Below, one piece after another: positions 1 to 11,399 of a stretch of DNA of 64,000 bases. Position 1 is the first letter of the stretch, and each line of letters starts with the position of its first letter. Made by a program: the position numbers and the translations under genes. The stretch is from Aedes albopictus (taxonomy: Eukaryota > Arthropoda > Insecta > Diptera > Culicidae): assembly GCF_035046485.1 (NCBI RefSeq), contig NC_085136.1, positions 224,692,853 through 224,756,852 of the forward strand, read 5' to 3'. The notes beneath the pieces are model-generated. The model was not told the origin of the DNA. It was given only the letters and a program-made list of their open reading frames with translations, and did not search any database.

Positions 1-1700
1 TGATGTTTTTATTCACCGCTGTCTTCCTTTTGAGAGTGTTTTCTTTAAATTGATTTAGACGTTTATTTATGAAGATTTCATGCTTTTGGAGCACTTATTC
101 ATCCGTGTTCAATTGAGCATGATGATTCTTTTATTTTTCTTTCAAGCTTTACGCTCCCTTTGGAACATTGTCCATCTCTCTTTAACTAAATGTTATTGAA
201 GAACTCCACAGCTCATAATTGAAAGGCTTTCTTGGCCTGTCATTGTATTAATTTGTTGGTTGCCACTAGGCCAGGAAGCATATGTGCTATTCGCAAGGAT
301 CCAATAATTTGTTATAACTCAATTCAACTGAATATTATACTTAAGCAATTATGCAGGAAATACATGGATGCAATCGTTACATCAGCTACTCCACAACGCC
401 ATCCATTACGATAAAAAAAACTCGTATGCAAATAAATGGCAACGTTGACCGTGGTTATACTATTCATGTGGACTTTGCTGTACATGTTGATTGCTAGCTG
501 TAAGCGCGAAATTACTTCACAACATATGGACAGCGATAGAGATACTAACATGGTACGGAAGTGCGTACAAACTATAGCCCTGTGCATGGACGAATGAGAT
601 ATGATTGACATCGAATGGAGATTTTCAACGTAACTCGTAAAATTATACATTCAAATCGAACTCAAAGCGCATCTCGAATACCGTCACGACCCGACAACGT
701 CGTCGTCGCATCCATCAAGCTAGCACAAAACAACTGGGTGCGGTGAAAGGATTTCCACTTTCGTAACAACGAATCTATCGATTGTTATTAAATCAGCTCA
801 TCGAAAAGATTTGCCATGTAGGGAAGGTTGGCCGCGCAGCCAAAGCAACCAACCAACGGAGGACACAATAATACTAATAGTCCGTGTAGACGAGTTGGGA
901 GTTGCCACGCGCGAATAACCCACAAAAAACTGCTAATTTTTCTGTCAAGGCAGACAACAATCGGTCGCTTTCGCGAGTTCGCTTCCATGGGATTCACTAC
1001 CATGGGTAACCAGATGGGAAAGGTCATTTCTGATTCACGCTTGTGACTATTTGGGATTTTCACATGGTCTGAATGAAATGCCGGGAAATAAAATCAACGA
1101 AAGCTCTGATTATTCAGTAGAGAATCAAAGTGAACCTGATTAATGCCGCACTGAATACGCGGAGCAAGAATAACTATTGATTAGCCCCTTCATAAACTCA
1201 CTATATATAATTACTTAGTAGGTACCGTAAACCGTGTCAAATTGATAACTTTGAAAACAACTTTGTGGATATCAATAGTATAATTTTATATGTTGCCAAA
1301 ATAATTTCTGCAAAATCAGTACAGGGGGACCTCTACAAATCTTTGATTCAGGTTCTAAAAGTATTTTATTCTACTACATGAAGTTTGGCAGCAAACACAC
1401 TCATTTTACTGAGCTACTCTTGCCGTTCATCACAAATACATTCAAAACATTTGTCACTTCCCGAAACCCACGTACTTTTGTTTTGGGCGGGAACATATTT
1501 TTTTTTGTTTTGCCTTGCGAGTGTCACTGCGGCGCTATGCCTTACGGGCATATAACCGCCGCCGAACTCTAATAAAAGATAAGCGCGAAAATAATAATGC
1601 AATTTCACACAATAAATCCTGGAACGAAAATTCCGTGACATTTTTTTTATCTTTGGTTATTGGGATCTTTAAGCGATGGGTCTCATAATCGTATCGGGGT
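1..1700. other. No gene recognised
   Basis: Open frames here are all short (under 110 codons), overlap on both strands and show no recognisable domain. Composition is mostly AT-rich. I see no clear terminal inverted repeat. The stretch may be intronic or intergenic mosquito DNA. Confidence 0.5.
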
Positions 1701-1704
1701 AATT

Positions 1705-2040
1705 CTGGGAGCATGGGAATTCCAGAGGATATTAGTAGCGTGTCAAAAGATTGTAGAGAGATTTCAGGAGATTTCAGGGGCGTTTTAAGAGGTTTTAGAA
1801 GGATTCAGGGAGCTCAAGGGAGATTTCAGAGTGAATATTGGATATTCGGGAGCATTTGGGGCGAGTTTCAGAGAGCTTTGAGTGAGTTTCAGGATCATTT
1901 CATGGTAGCATCAGGGCAGATTTGATGTCCTTCTGGTGCTCTCGAAAGCCTCCTTGAATCCTTGAATCCACTTGGAACTCCCTCTGAAATCCCTTAACCC
2001 TTTGAAGCCGGAATTTTTCCAAGCGTTATCATAGAGTTTT
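1705..2040. repeat. Degenerate GAGATTTCAGG-type repeat
   Basis: Short imperfect direct repeats of the type GAGATTTCAGGAG recur from about 1750 to 1910. They are followed by complementary motifs such as CTCCCTCTGAAATCCC at about 1977-1995, so the block is partly inverted. The open frame at 1713-1925 is a by-product of the repeat. It resembles the larger 12-bp periodic blocks elsewhere in the window but has a different core. Confidence 0.45.
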
Positions 2041-2099
2041 TTCTACGTATTTCTGAGGTTAAGGTACTCAACAGTATAAAAAGGGTAGAATATGATGCG

Positions 2100-2487
2100 G
2101 AATATATTTTCTTGATATCCTTGGTCATCCAAACTGTTCTTGAGTTTAGATTCTAAAGTCGTTCCACTCGTGTTTATCCCCGCTTTCCTAATTACACCCT
2201 CTAAAGCAATGTTGAACAGCAAGCACGAAAGACCATCACCTTGCCGTAACCCTCTGCGAGATTCGAAGGGACTGGAGAGTGTCTCTGATACTCGAACTAC
2301 GCACATCACTCGATCCATCGTCGCCTTGATCAACCGTATCAGTTTATCCGGGAATCCGTATTCGTGCATAATCTGATATAGCTGTTCTCGATCGATTGTA
2401 TCGTACGCCGATTTGAAATCGATGAACAAGTGATGTGTGGGCACGTTGTATTCGCGGCATTTCTGCAACACCTGGCGGATGGCGAAC
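2100..2487 (-). pseudogene. RTE-like ORF2: RT palm fragment
   Basis: This is the continuation of the LINE frame after the insertion. It carries the catalytic aspartate region FIDFKSAYDTIDREQLY and the LRQGDGLSCLLFNIALE block of reverse transcriptases. The YADD box that should follow is absent, and similarity ends around 2100. It joins in sense with the finger fragment ending at 3732 once the intervening segment is ignored. Confidence 0.85.
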
Positions 2488-3731
2488 AAGTAACTTAGCA
2501 AGGGCCGTGTTACTCCCAGCAATGATGAAACCCCCTCAGGGTCGGCAAGACGCTCGTGACACTCCGCGAAAGAAAACACTTATAGGTTCGATTAAGAAAA
2601 CTCCCTCTATTCTCTTGGTCTCGTGTACACTTTTATTCACTTCCTGACGTCCTACTTTCTCTCTTCCTCCTAGCTTATCTCTTCCTAGCTTTCTGGCGTC
2701 CGCCCTCAACACCGGACGACGCCTCTCTCTTTCTTACTTCACTTCTCTACTCCTACCTTATTCGTACTTCGTTCTCACTTCTTTGAGGCCCTGCGCACTG
2801 CAACGCCTTCGCTCCGCTCCTTTCGCCTGTCCACTGGCTTCACTCCTCCATCCGGGTTAGGGGGCGGGCACTTCTTCTCATTCGTCTTTCTTCTCCTTTG
2901 GCTGCAGCCTCTCGCGGACCTTCCTCCTGTCCCGTGCGCCCCTCGAGTGTGTTGACGGACTCGAGGCTTCAGTGATCCGTAGAGTCACTGGGAAAAGCCT
3001 GGGTTCGTCGGCGCGCTTGATGGTTGTATCGGGTACAGGGGTGATGCGGACGCACTACAAAAAGGTGAGTAGGGTCTACGCTGCGGTGTGGCTCCAAAAG
3101 ATACCGCAAAGTTCGGTTTTAAAATAAAAACCGCGAGGTCCTGTAGGCACAATGGGAGAGTCACAATGGCGGGTTAGGCACTGTTCGGATGGCTAGGTTC
3201 AGGGTTATTTCTATGGGGTTTACCTGGATGTCCAGATTACTCTAATTTCTCCTTTTTCCTTTTCTCCTTCTTTCCACTTTTCCGTGCTTTCCAAAACTTC
3301 TTTTCACTTCTCTAACTATACTTTTCTCCAAATAACTTCTGCTTCTAACAACTTTTCAAAACTTCGACTGTTGGCTCTGAAGATCACCAGGCTAATGATC
3401 TGTTGGATTCAAGCTCGTTGACCCCGAACCTTTGGCCATTGACCCGCCGTACATCCTCCTCATGATGGCCACCCAGTTCGCCTCCCAGGGCCGCACATTT
3501 CACCACCCCCATGGCCGCCCATTCGTGAAGTCCTGTGCAGCCTGGTGGTGGCTAGCAGAACTATCATCGTCCTTGTATAGAGTAGTGCAGTGATGGCTGC
3601 GTTCGTGGGATTTTTGGGACGTTACACTTAACCTAACTACAAACGTTTTCTTTTTTTTTAATCCAAAATACGACGAATATTACACGCGACAAATCTCATC
3701 AATACTGGACGTTACACTGACACTTGTTACA
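2488..3731. other. Unidentified 1.24-kb insertion in the LINE
   Basis: The LINE reading frame fixes both edges. Coding stops at about 3732 and resumes at about 2487. The two ends both carry GTAAC pointing outward, and the flanks share GTT. The left part (2570-2830) is pyrimidine-rich on the plus strand. GGACGTTACAC occurs twice near the right end (about 3617 and 3705). On the minus strand the piece could begin TGTAACGTCC and end AGTAACA, which would suit a solo LTR, but no clean target duplication fits that reading. No coding capacity was seen. Confidence 0.5.
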
Positions 3732-4918
3732 AACATCTGGTACGTTGTAGCGCGTTCGCCCATAAATCCAGCCTGATATTGCCCCACGAACTCTCTTGCA
3801 ATCGGTGATAGACGGCGGCATAAAATTTGAGAGAGTATCTTGTAGGCAGCGCTCAGTAGTGTGATCGAGCGGTAGTTCCCGCAATCCAACTTGTCGTCCT
3901 TTTTGTAGATGGGACACACGGTACCTTCCATCCATTCCTCCGGTAATACTTCCTCCTCCCAAATCTTGATAATGACCCAGTGTAGTGCTCTCACCAGTGC
4001 TTCTCCACCGTATTTTAGAAGCTCGCTTGGTAGTTGATCTGCTCCAGCGGCTTTGTTGTTTTTCAACCGGCCAACCTCCTCCTCAATCTCTTGGAGGTCA
4101 GGGGCCGGAAGTCTTTCGTCCTGTGCACATACTCCTAGATCTGTTACCACGCCATCTTCGGTATTTGCAACGTCGCCATTGAGGTGCTCACCGTAATGCT
4201 GCCGCCACCTATCGACCACCTCACGCTCGCTCGTGAGAATATTCCCGTGATTATCTCGGCACATGTCGGCTTGTGGCACAAAGCCTCTGCGCGAGCGGTT
4301 CAGCTTCTCGTAGAACTTTCATGTGTCCTTAGCGCGGTGCAGCTCTTCCATCGCTTCGCGATCTCGTTCTTCCTGCTGGCGCTTCTTCATCCGGAATACT
4401 GATTTCTGCCTATTCCGCGCCTGTTTGTAGCGTGCCTCATTCGCTTTCGTACGGTGTTGCAGCATTCTCGCCCATGCTGCATTCTTCTCGATTTTCAACT
4501 GCTCACATTCGCCGTCATACCAGTCGTTTCTGTGATTCTGAGTCGCGAAGTCTAGTGCAGTAGCCGATGTACTACCTATGCTGTAGTTGAAGAAACGGCC
4601 CTCAACTCTCAACATGCACATCCTTGCGTTGATCGGCTGCCACTCGATCACATGTTGTCGCATCTTGCCCAACACTATAAATCCTGTTCCCAGTTCATTG
4701 GTGGTGCCACAGCTTTGGTAGAAGGTAGCCGCTCGATGCCCGCTTTTCCACACTTTCTGTCCAGTCCAACAAAGTTCCTGCAACGCCACGATATCGAAGG
4801 TGCGGGGATGTAGTTCGTCGTAAATTATCCTGCCACATCCTGCGAAACCAAGTGACCATATTACACGTTCCCATTCGTAATCCTTTTTTGTCGCGTGGGT
4901 TTTTGCCAATTGTATCAA
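3732..4918 (-). pseudogene. RTE-like ORF2: endonuclease remnant, linker and RT fingers
   Basis: One frame runs from about 4918 to 3732 with a single in-frame TGA at 4319-4321. The first part has endonuclease-like text (DIVALQELCWTG, then GTGFIV). The middle is a basic linker rich in R, K, E and Q. The second part has RT finger motifs (LKNNKAAGADQLPSELLK, then GNYRSITLLSAAYKILSQIL). A large deletion removes most of the endonuclease catalytic core. Downstream coding resumes at 2487 on the far side of a 1.24-kb insertion. The product would be non-functional. Confidence 0.85.
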
Positions 4919-5270
4919 GTTGTATTTTCTCCTATGTTATTCGCAATGGGAATTTTTACGGGTGGCTTATTGGGCCTACGCCCTACGCCAGCACTCCTGT
5001 CTCGCCGGAGGGCCATCGTGCCAGTTCTGTTTAACGTCCCAACCAACACTAGGACGACCACACTGATGGGGCTACCACCTTGGATCTAGCTGGGCGTGGT
5101 GCAGCGTTTCTTACTCAGCCGCTGGATTCCATAACAGACGCGTTTGAGCCGCACCTCCTTGGTGAACAGACGCTCGAATCGTACCTCCTTAATCTAGCTG
5201 AAGTCAGAAGGACAACAGTGCCCAGGCTACACTACCAGCTAAGCACACAACTCTTAGCTGGCGGTCTTTG

Positions 5271-5420
5271 GGGCTGTCCATAAACCACGTGGTCATTTTT
5301 TTGGGACTGCTCAAGCCCCCCCCCGCGTGGTCATTAGTCCATACATTTTTTTTCCTTCCATACAAAATGGTCATTGGCCGAAACCCCCCCCCTTATGACC
5401 ACGTGGTTAATGGACAGTCC
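5271..5420. mobile_element. MITE, GG(G/A)CTGTCCAT terminal repeat
   Basis: A 150-bp palindromic element. The ends GGGCTGTCCAT and its complement continue inward through ACCACGTGGTCA, about 25 bp of terminal inverted repeat with two mismatches. A perfect 5-bp direct repeat, CTTTG, lies at 5266-5270 and 5421-5425. No coding capacity. It belongs to the same broad family as the element at 7151-7314. Confidence 0.9.
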
Positions 5421-5425
5421 CTTTG

Positions 5426-5808
5426 TCATCGCTTGACCCGTGGAAGCATGAGGTAGGAACTTGTGAGGACCAGAGCTATGTTGGGCGCTCTCCTTATCGA
5501 CTCACCGTTTTGCAGCCCGCTGGGGTCAACCAAACTATTATGATGTTCAAAATCTAGCATCTACAGCAGTCTAAGTTTTGCTTTTGGCTTTATAGAGTTC
5601 TGTTGTTGTTGTATAATCTATTATACTTACTAGAGCTCACTGAATTCAATCGGAGACTATGGCGTTCAGAATCGTACACACTGTCCTGCAATATATTACA
5701 TGGAGTCTACAGCAGTTATTATTTCTTTTCCTCCTGTTTTGAGTTGCACAACATTACCAACCGTCCCACATTTGCCCTCAGATTTGTGCTCAAGATGTGG
5801 CTTCGTCA
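5426..5808. other. No gene recognised
   Basis: AT-rich spacer between two MITEs. Open frames are short and without recognisable motifs. It may still belong to the flank in which the older LINE landed. Confidence 0.5.
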
Positions 5809-5810
5809 TA

Positions 5811-6290
5811 CCCGAGCAGAAGAAAATAACAAGTGAATAACATATCAAGGTATTTATCTTAAATACTACCATACCTTGATATGCCCTTCATTAGGTGGTA
5901 ATAAGAGGCAAAATAACAAAAATGAATACCAAAATTTTGTATAAATAACACCTAGAAAATAACAAGTCTTGTTATTTCAATAATGAATGCATACCTAAAA
6001 AATCAATTGCTGTATTTGTTATTCCAAAGTTATTGAATAACAAACTAATGTTATTGAATGTTTCATTTGTTCGATGACTTCATGATGTAATAGCAAATCT
6101 TGTTCTTCGGTTATTTACACTGCTATACCAACAAATACTACATCAATACCAAACTCTGATCAATAACCACCAACTGTTATTGTGATGTTCTCATAACATT
6201 TCGTAGAATAACGCAGCAATAACAATTTTAGGTATTAGAGCACATGTTGCTCTTCGCATGGTATTTGCAAGGTATGCCCTTCTGCTCGGG
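5811..6290. mobile_element. MITE, CCCGAGCAGAAG terminal repeat
   Basis: A 480-bp element with exact 12-bp terminal inverted repeats CCCGAGCAGAAG, flanked by TA on both sides (5809-5810 and 6291-6292). The interior is rich in the motif AATAACAAA and its relatives, and has no coding frame. A second, much longer element with the same ends lies at 38379-42431. Confidence 0.85.
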
Positions 6291-6292
6291 TA

Positions 6293-7146
6293 TCCTCACC
6301 TTAGCTGGAGGTTCTTAGTTGTAGAGAAGTTTAGTAATTCTTAAATATGTATCTCAAAAGTATTTTGGAATAGCTCTGAGTATCACAGAAGTTCACGGAT
6401 CTGGGTGTGTTAGACTAGTTAACGAAACATTTTTTTAGCACTAACGACATGAAGCAATTGGAAGGCAATAGAAAGACTATCTATTCATTTGTCATGTGTC
6501 TATGTATTTATGGGAGGAGGATAATTGGGAGGGTATTAAAAATATTGCTGACTGGAAGCGGGAGTCGTGGTCACCAGGCTCAAATAACGGAGATATTCTC
6601 CATAAAGCATCCCAATTATTTGATTGTGATGGTTGTGGTTAGCAAGCTTGCTATTTGATGAAAACATTCGCGAAATGATGCGATTTGCTTTCGACAACGA
6701 ATACGTTTTCACCCATCCTCGCTTTATTCAATCAACCTCGCATACGAGTAGCACACGAACGGACTCAACACTGATCAGCATAGTTGACTCTTCCTTTTCG
6801 CCGTTGAGCCGTTGCGTTCTTGCCAAGCATCTCTTTTCATCGCTTTCGATGCTTTTCGACAGCTTATCGCGAAGCATCGTTGGCTGGAAGCTTTATTAGT
6901 ATGGTATCGGTACATGCGAATGTTGCTTCTGTGTGCGTGTCGAGCGTTCGTGCCGTAGCTTCGCAAACCAACCTATTCGGTATGATTCAGCTGTTCGGAC
7001 GAGCGTGTGACGGCCCAGTCAGATGTGTGCAAAATCGTTTGTGATTTACATCATGTTCGTTTTGCCACCTCTTTGCTGCTGGTCATCGCTGCACAGTTCA
7101 ATCGCACGCGATAAATATACAGTTGATGAGTTGTGATGAGCACTAG
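6293..7146. other. No gene recognised
   Basis: No domain-bearing frame is visible. The part from about 6640 to 7060 is less AT-rich than its surroundings and has overlapping short frames on both strands, so an unrecognised exon or promoter cannot be excluded. Confidence 0.4.
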
Positions 7147-7150
7147 TAAG

Positions 7151-7314
7151 GGGCTGTCCATTAATTACGTAAGGGTTTATGGGGGGAGGGGGGATTTGAA
7201 AAATCTTACGCGCCATACAAAAATTTTTAGGTTCTCATACAAAAAATCTTACAAGGGGGGGAGGGGGTGTCGAAAAATCGCAAAAATTACCTTACGTAAT
7301 TAATGGACAGCCCC
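7151..7314. mobile_element. MITE, GGGCTGTCCATTAATTACG terminal repeat
   Basis: Perfect terminal inverted repeats of about 25 bp (GGGCTGTCCATTAATTACG continuing into TAAGG). Flanks share TAAG at 7147-7150 and 7315-7318. The interior has G-rich tracts around 7181 and 7251. No coding capacity. Relative of the MITE at 5271-5420. Confidence 0.9.
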
Positions 7315-7319
7315 TAAGG

Positions 7320-8140
7320 TGATCATTTGCATCATTGGTGGTTAGATCAGCTCCAACACTCTGCAATGTGATTGACGCACCCTTGGGGAATAAATCGCCA
7401 GACGGAAATCTTAGTATGTAATGCAGTCTTATGCATTATCACCATCATAACACAAAAAAAAAGCCGCAACATCAACATTGCCCTTCTTCCTCCATCAACG
7501 CTACAGCCGACAGTCGTTCCGACGCAGAGCTATGTCACTCACTTCTGGGTGACTCTCATCTGAAAGGGCCAGGATGAAGGTCAATTTGTTAAGTTGTATT
7601 GCATGGCGCAACAAACACAAACATAGCACGCCCTATGAATATGAATGTAAGGCGAAGAACAAAAGCTCGCTTCAGTGTTTCATCGTGTGGTTCGAAAGCT
7701 AGAGACGATCGCTGCTGTTGGATGTGGTTGACTCTGCATTGAACGAGGGTTGGCTTGAGTGTCTTTTGCGTGAATCGAATATGTTTTGATGGACTGCGTT
7801 TGTCGTATGAAGTGATGGTTAAAGCGAGTGTCGTTCGACATTAAGCATACTGAAACTGCCTAACCCTGCCGTACGAAATGGCAAGACCCGCACTGGTGGT
7901 GGCCAACCATCACATCACATCACATCAAAACGATATCACCTCATCAGAGTTCGTAATTTTCGTTTCAGCGATATGAAATATGCTATTCACACGGCGGCGG
8001 GAGAGCTTATTTTCACTATTTTTCTTGAGGAACACTTTTCCCCTCCAGCACTTCCTTCTTTCGAGAGCAGCGATTCATGATAGGTAACTGAAAATCGCAG
8101 CAACCTGCGGATAACTTCTTTTCGTTCTGTTAAATTTTCA
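7320..8140. other. No gene recognised
   Basis: No supported gene. A short CATCA microsatellite lies near 7910-7927. The remainder is unremarkable. Confidence 0.5.
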
Positions 8141-8144
8141 CTGT

Positions 8145-8272
8145 CCACTGCACGTATTTATGCTGGCCTGCTTACTCGTACAGAAAATTTGATGTTTGAG
8201 CGGTGCCGACACCGCTCAAATGTCAAATTTCGTGTGGGAGTAAGCAGACCAGCATAAATACGTGCGCAGTGG
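8145..8272. repeat. 128-bp near-perfect hairpin
   Basis: Outer arms (8145-8177 and 8238-8272) pair through CACGTATTTATGCTGG and CTGCTTACTC. A second palindrome inside pairs TTTGAGCGGTG with its complement (CACCGCTCAAA) around 8209-8220. It looks like a small foldback MITE. No clear target duplication was seen. Confidence 0.75.
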
Positions 8273-8317
8273 GCCATTCTCATGAAAATCTTTTCAAAGC
8301 AGATTAACAAAAGTTGT

Positions 8318-8395
8318 GCCCGCGACGGGATTCGAACCTGGAACATTACTGAAAACAACTGCGACAGCGCACTCTATCCACACCACCACGCCAAC
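8318..8395 (-). repeat. tRNA-like SINE head
   Basis: On the minus strand this region has a perfect pol III B-box (GGTTCGAATCC, 8328-8338) and an A-box-like TGGATAGAGTGCG upstream. An intact acceptor stem is not evident and the sequence runs on downstream, so it is a tRNA-derived SINE or pseudo-tRNA and not a functional tRNA gene. Confidence 0.6.
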
Positions 8396-8399
8396 CACA

Positions 8400-9060
8400 C
8401 AGAGGAAGTAGAAAATTTACTACATAAAACAAATTGTCGTCGGCGTCATAGGAATCAAGGCAAGACAACATGATCGGCCGACGAAATTCTCGCCGCTTTG
8501 GGAATGAGTGAAAATATATTTTCACTCTCCTCTTTGTGTGGGAGATTTCTCAAGCCAGATTTTCGCTGAAAATTGGCGTGAGGGATAATTCTATTTTCGT
8601 GAGAATGAGCGAAAATTCCGAACGCTGCACCTCATGTTGCAGTGGTTGTTTTTATCAACTAAGGTCTATAATAGTAAGAATGGCCCATAATATCCAAAAA
8701 TATATATCAACGCTTATTGTTCCTCAAATTACTTTGGTAAATACATGTGGATTATGCAACACTACGTAACGCAGTGGTAAAAGTTATTAGCACAAGTGTA
8801 GACCTGAAGTTGTGGTCTCCGAAGTAGTTTGGTTGATCTGGAATATCTCAAAACAATCTTGGAATGACTCAGAAAATGCCAGGGGGTTTACGGATTACAG
8901 TTGGATGTGTAATGTTACAGTTCATTGTTGCAATAGCTAATGTTAATGTCAAGAACTAAACTTAAGGCCAGTTTGGACGACCCTGAATGTCCCAAAGGTA
9001 CATAATAATATATAGTAAACATTAGGTTGATCCAGTAAACGTGGCTGATCTGGAATATAC
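8400..9060. other. No gene recognised
   Basis: AT-rich spacer. Motifs around 8265-8275 and 8675-8690 (GGGCCATTCT and AGAATGGCCC) are complementary and could be the ends of an older element spanning the tRNA-like repeat, but the flanks do not settle this. Confidence 0.4.
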
Positions 9061-9063
9061 TTA

Positions 9064-9143
9064 TACTGCCGTGAATCGCATATATGTCCCATTTGCATAG
9101 GAAATCCAGCAAAGATGGGACTGATATGCGATTCACGGCAGTA
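9064..9143. mobile_element. 80-bp palindromic MITE, TACTGCCGTGAATCGC ends
   Basis: A very short element with nearly perfect terminal inverted repeats TACTGCCGTGAATCGCATAT, continuing into GTCCCAT, and TA on both sides. The same terminal sequence occurs at 14201-14622 in a longer element, which supports it as a mobile family. Confidence 0.85.
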
Positions 9144-9145
9144 TA

Positions 9146-9448
9146 GTGTCCCTAAATGACATTTGAGATTTCAAGAGCTTCACGGATCCCAGCAGATTAT
9201 TTATGCAATGCTATTATTATGTCGAAACACATAACATTCAAAACTGAATAAATACACATAAACGTAGCCCATATCCTAATTCAGCTTTTGAAACAAAGGG
9301 TTAATGTCATCATCGCTGAAAAATATATGATTCCATTTTGTTCAGATACAATTTCAAAAGATACAAATAGTAAGGGCCATTAACGGGAATAGTAGAATAA
9401 GCCATGATGATCAGCTTATTGAAATGTTTCTTGAAATTGCAAAAGAAA
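9146..9448. other. No gene recognised
   Basis: AT-rich spacer with no supported frame or repeat structure. Confidence 0.5.
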
Positions 9449-9450
9449 TA

Positions 9451-9891
9451 CAGGTCGGACTCGATTATCCGGGTGACTCCAAAATTATTTCAGCTCGGGT
9501 AATTGAATCACACGGATAATCGAGCCATGCTTTTTTCTTTTCTTTTTGATGTTCTTCAATGATAAACTGTTCATTAAACATAGAAGCTAACATGCATGAC
9601 GTTGTAGTACTTAAACACATTGTCTGGTATTATTATTACCATATTTTTTACAAATGAAATGTATGCTGAAAAATGTGTAAATATAAAAACAATTTTCAAA
9701 TAGGCTAAATCTTGTTTACAACTGTTGTATTTGATGTTTATCAATTTTTTTAAAATATTGTAATCTAAAATGTTGTAAACAAAGTAAAAATAAAATTTTC
9801 CCTGGACAATCGAGCCATTTTTGCCGGATAATCGAACCCGGATTATCGGGCCCCCGGTTAATTGAATCCCCGGATAATCGAGTCCGACCTG
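9451..9891. mobile_element. Tc1/mariner/pogo-like MITE, CAGGTCGGACTCGATT ends
   Basis: A 441-bp element with terminal inverted repeats CAGGTCGGACTCGATTATCC and a TA duplication at 9449-9450 and 9892-9893. Subterminal copies of GATAATCGAG and GGTTAATTGAAT repeat in both orientations. The TA target suggests the Tc1/mariner/pogo group. No transposase frame. Confidence 0.88.
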
Positions 9892-10053
9892 TAATCAAAA
9901 ATTGTCTTGATGATTTGTTTTTATTTGTTTTTCTTTAATATTTCTTTATTAGTTGATTGGTTCAGACTGTTTAGTGAAGCCTCTGATTGAATAACGTAAA
10001 GAAATTATATTGTGAGATAATGAGATTACAAAGTAAAGATCTTACAACATATA

Positions 10054-10253
10054 CAGTCAGGTTTTTTTTTTTACGCGGGGGATACGTACCGCGTAAAAAT
10101 AAAACTCAGTTCAAAATTCAAAAAACCGCGTAAAAAAAGTCTCACCATTTCTCGACGAATCATACAAAAATAAGACGATGATTTTTTTTTTGGTATGGAG
10201 TTTTCATTTACGCGGCCGCGTAAATGAAAACCGCGTAAAAAAAGGCCTGACTG
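10054..10253. mobile_element. 200-bp MITE, CAGTCAGG ends
   Basis: Terminal inverted repeats begin CAGTCAGG (left) and CAGTCAGGCC (complement of the right end), followed by T-tracts and TTTACGCGG. TA lies on both sides (10052-10053 and 10254-10255). Internal ACGCGG/CCGCGT motifs repeat. Non-coding. Confidence 0.85.
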
Positions 10254-10496
10254 TATTTCACAAAGATTAAGTAACAAAACAAATCCCGAAAATTATTTTA
10301 ATTTGCGGTCATTCCAAGTAGACTGGGGTCACATTGACCCAGAAGATAAGCCATGGATGAAAAAGGCTCACACTTATATGAAAAACAAAAAAAAAAATCG
10401 GAAAACTTTAAGACTTACCTCCTGAATCATATGTTTTTGACTCCCAGTAATTCAAAATTTGAGTAAAATCTGTAAGACTATTTTTTTTAAATTTTT

Positions 10497-10850
10497 GCCG
10501 TTAGGTGGCGTTCAGTGATCGAAACCTTTGGTTATCTTGTACGTGACAATATACCGAACAACTTTGTCGAAGATCGCAAAGTGATCCGACGCCCATGAAA
10601 AAAGTCGTACCCCAGGTAATGTGAGGCGAAGCATTGGGATTTCATATAGATGTTATTCCTTGAAACGTACTTAAAAACAACAGTAATGTTTCGCCACACA
10701 TTACCTAAGGTATAACTTTTTTACATAATACATACGTTCGATCACTTTGCGCTCTTCAACAAAATTGTTCGGCATATAATCACCTTCAAGAATACTGCAG
10801 GTTTTTTATTATTGAAATCCTACATCGCCACCTAGCGACAAAAATTGAAA
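10497..10850. mobile_element. Foldback element, long inverted arms
   Basis: Two arms of about 160 bp face each other around 10660. They share GCTAGGTGGCG, GAACAACTTTGTCGAAGA, CAAAGTGATC and TAGGTAATGTG with some divergence. There is no coding frame. The outer boundary is uncertain by some tens of bases. Confidence 0.75.
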
Positions 10851-11399
10851 ACTCGAGATTTCTGCATACATTTAGCCAAGTTTTCCCATACATACTTCGA
10901 GCTCGTTGAGCGTCCTCTTAGAGTTAACCGATATCCAGAGCCGTAGCGTGGCCCCATGGCGCCTTTGGCAAGCGTCCAGGTTGGCGCCCCACGACAGTTA
11001 CACATTGTTAATTTGCTTAAATATGTAGCTTTTCTTTTTATTCAAGTTTTCTCCAAAAGTTATATTTAGGTGTTTCGAAGAAACATTCCCTTCGATTTTG
11101 TTTTTATGTTCTTATAATATCAATTGGAGTCATCCAAAAATAATCCGAAATCTCATTCTCTTATGCAAGTATAAGTACAAACACATTTTGCATTTTAAGA
11201 ATCTCACTAAGATCAGCTCAATAATTAGAAATAATATTTCAGAATCATAATATAAATAAATTATGCATCATTTTCTACAAGAAATCTTACAGTATTTTTT
11301 AAATTTTTGTTTGTTTTGTACTCAATTGAGTTTCACGGGTTTTTAGGAATCCTCAAACGAACTATTTTACCAATTTTCGGCGATTAGTAAAATTGGTTT

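Larger units (their letters stand above)
2050..5260 (-). mobile_element. RTE-like non-LTR retrotransposon, internally deleted and interrupted
   Basis: Reading leftwards from about 5260 there is a 5' leader, an N-terminal endonuclease start, a linker, the reverse transcriptase fingers and then, after a foreign segment, the RT palm. The 5' end is confirmed by a second copy of the same leader at 28590-28795 on the plus strand (shared leader through the start of the ORF). Much of the endonuclease is missing between about 4560 and 4580, where the frame jumps from the N-terminal part to the linker before RT. The element stops near 2050 before the usual YADD block, so it has no 3' end. Clade is assigned by resemblance to mosquito RTE/BovB-like proteins and is not certain. 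Confidence 0.8.
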
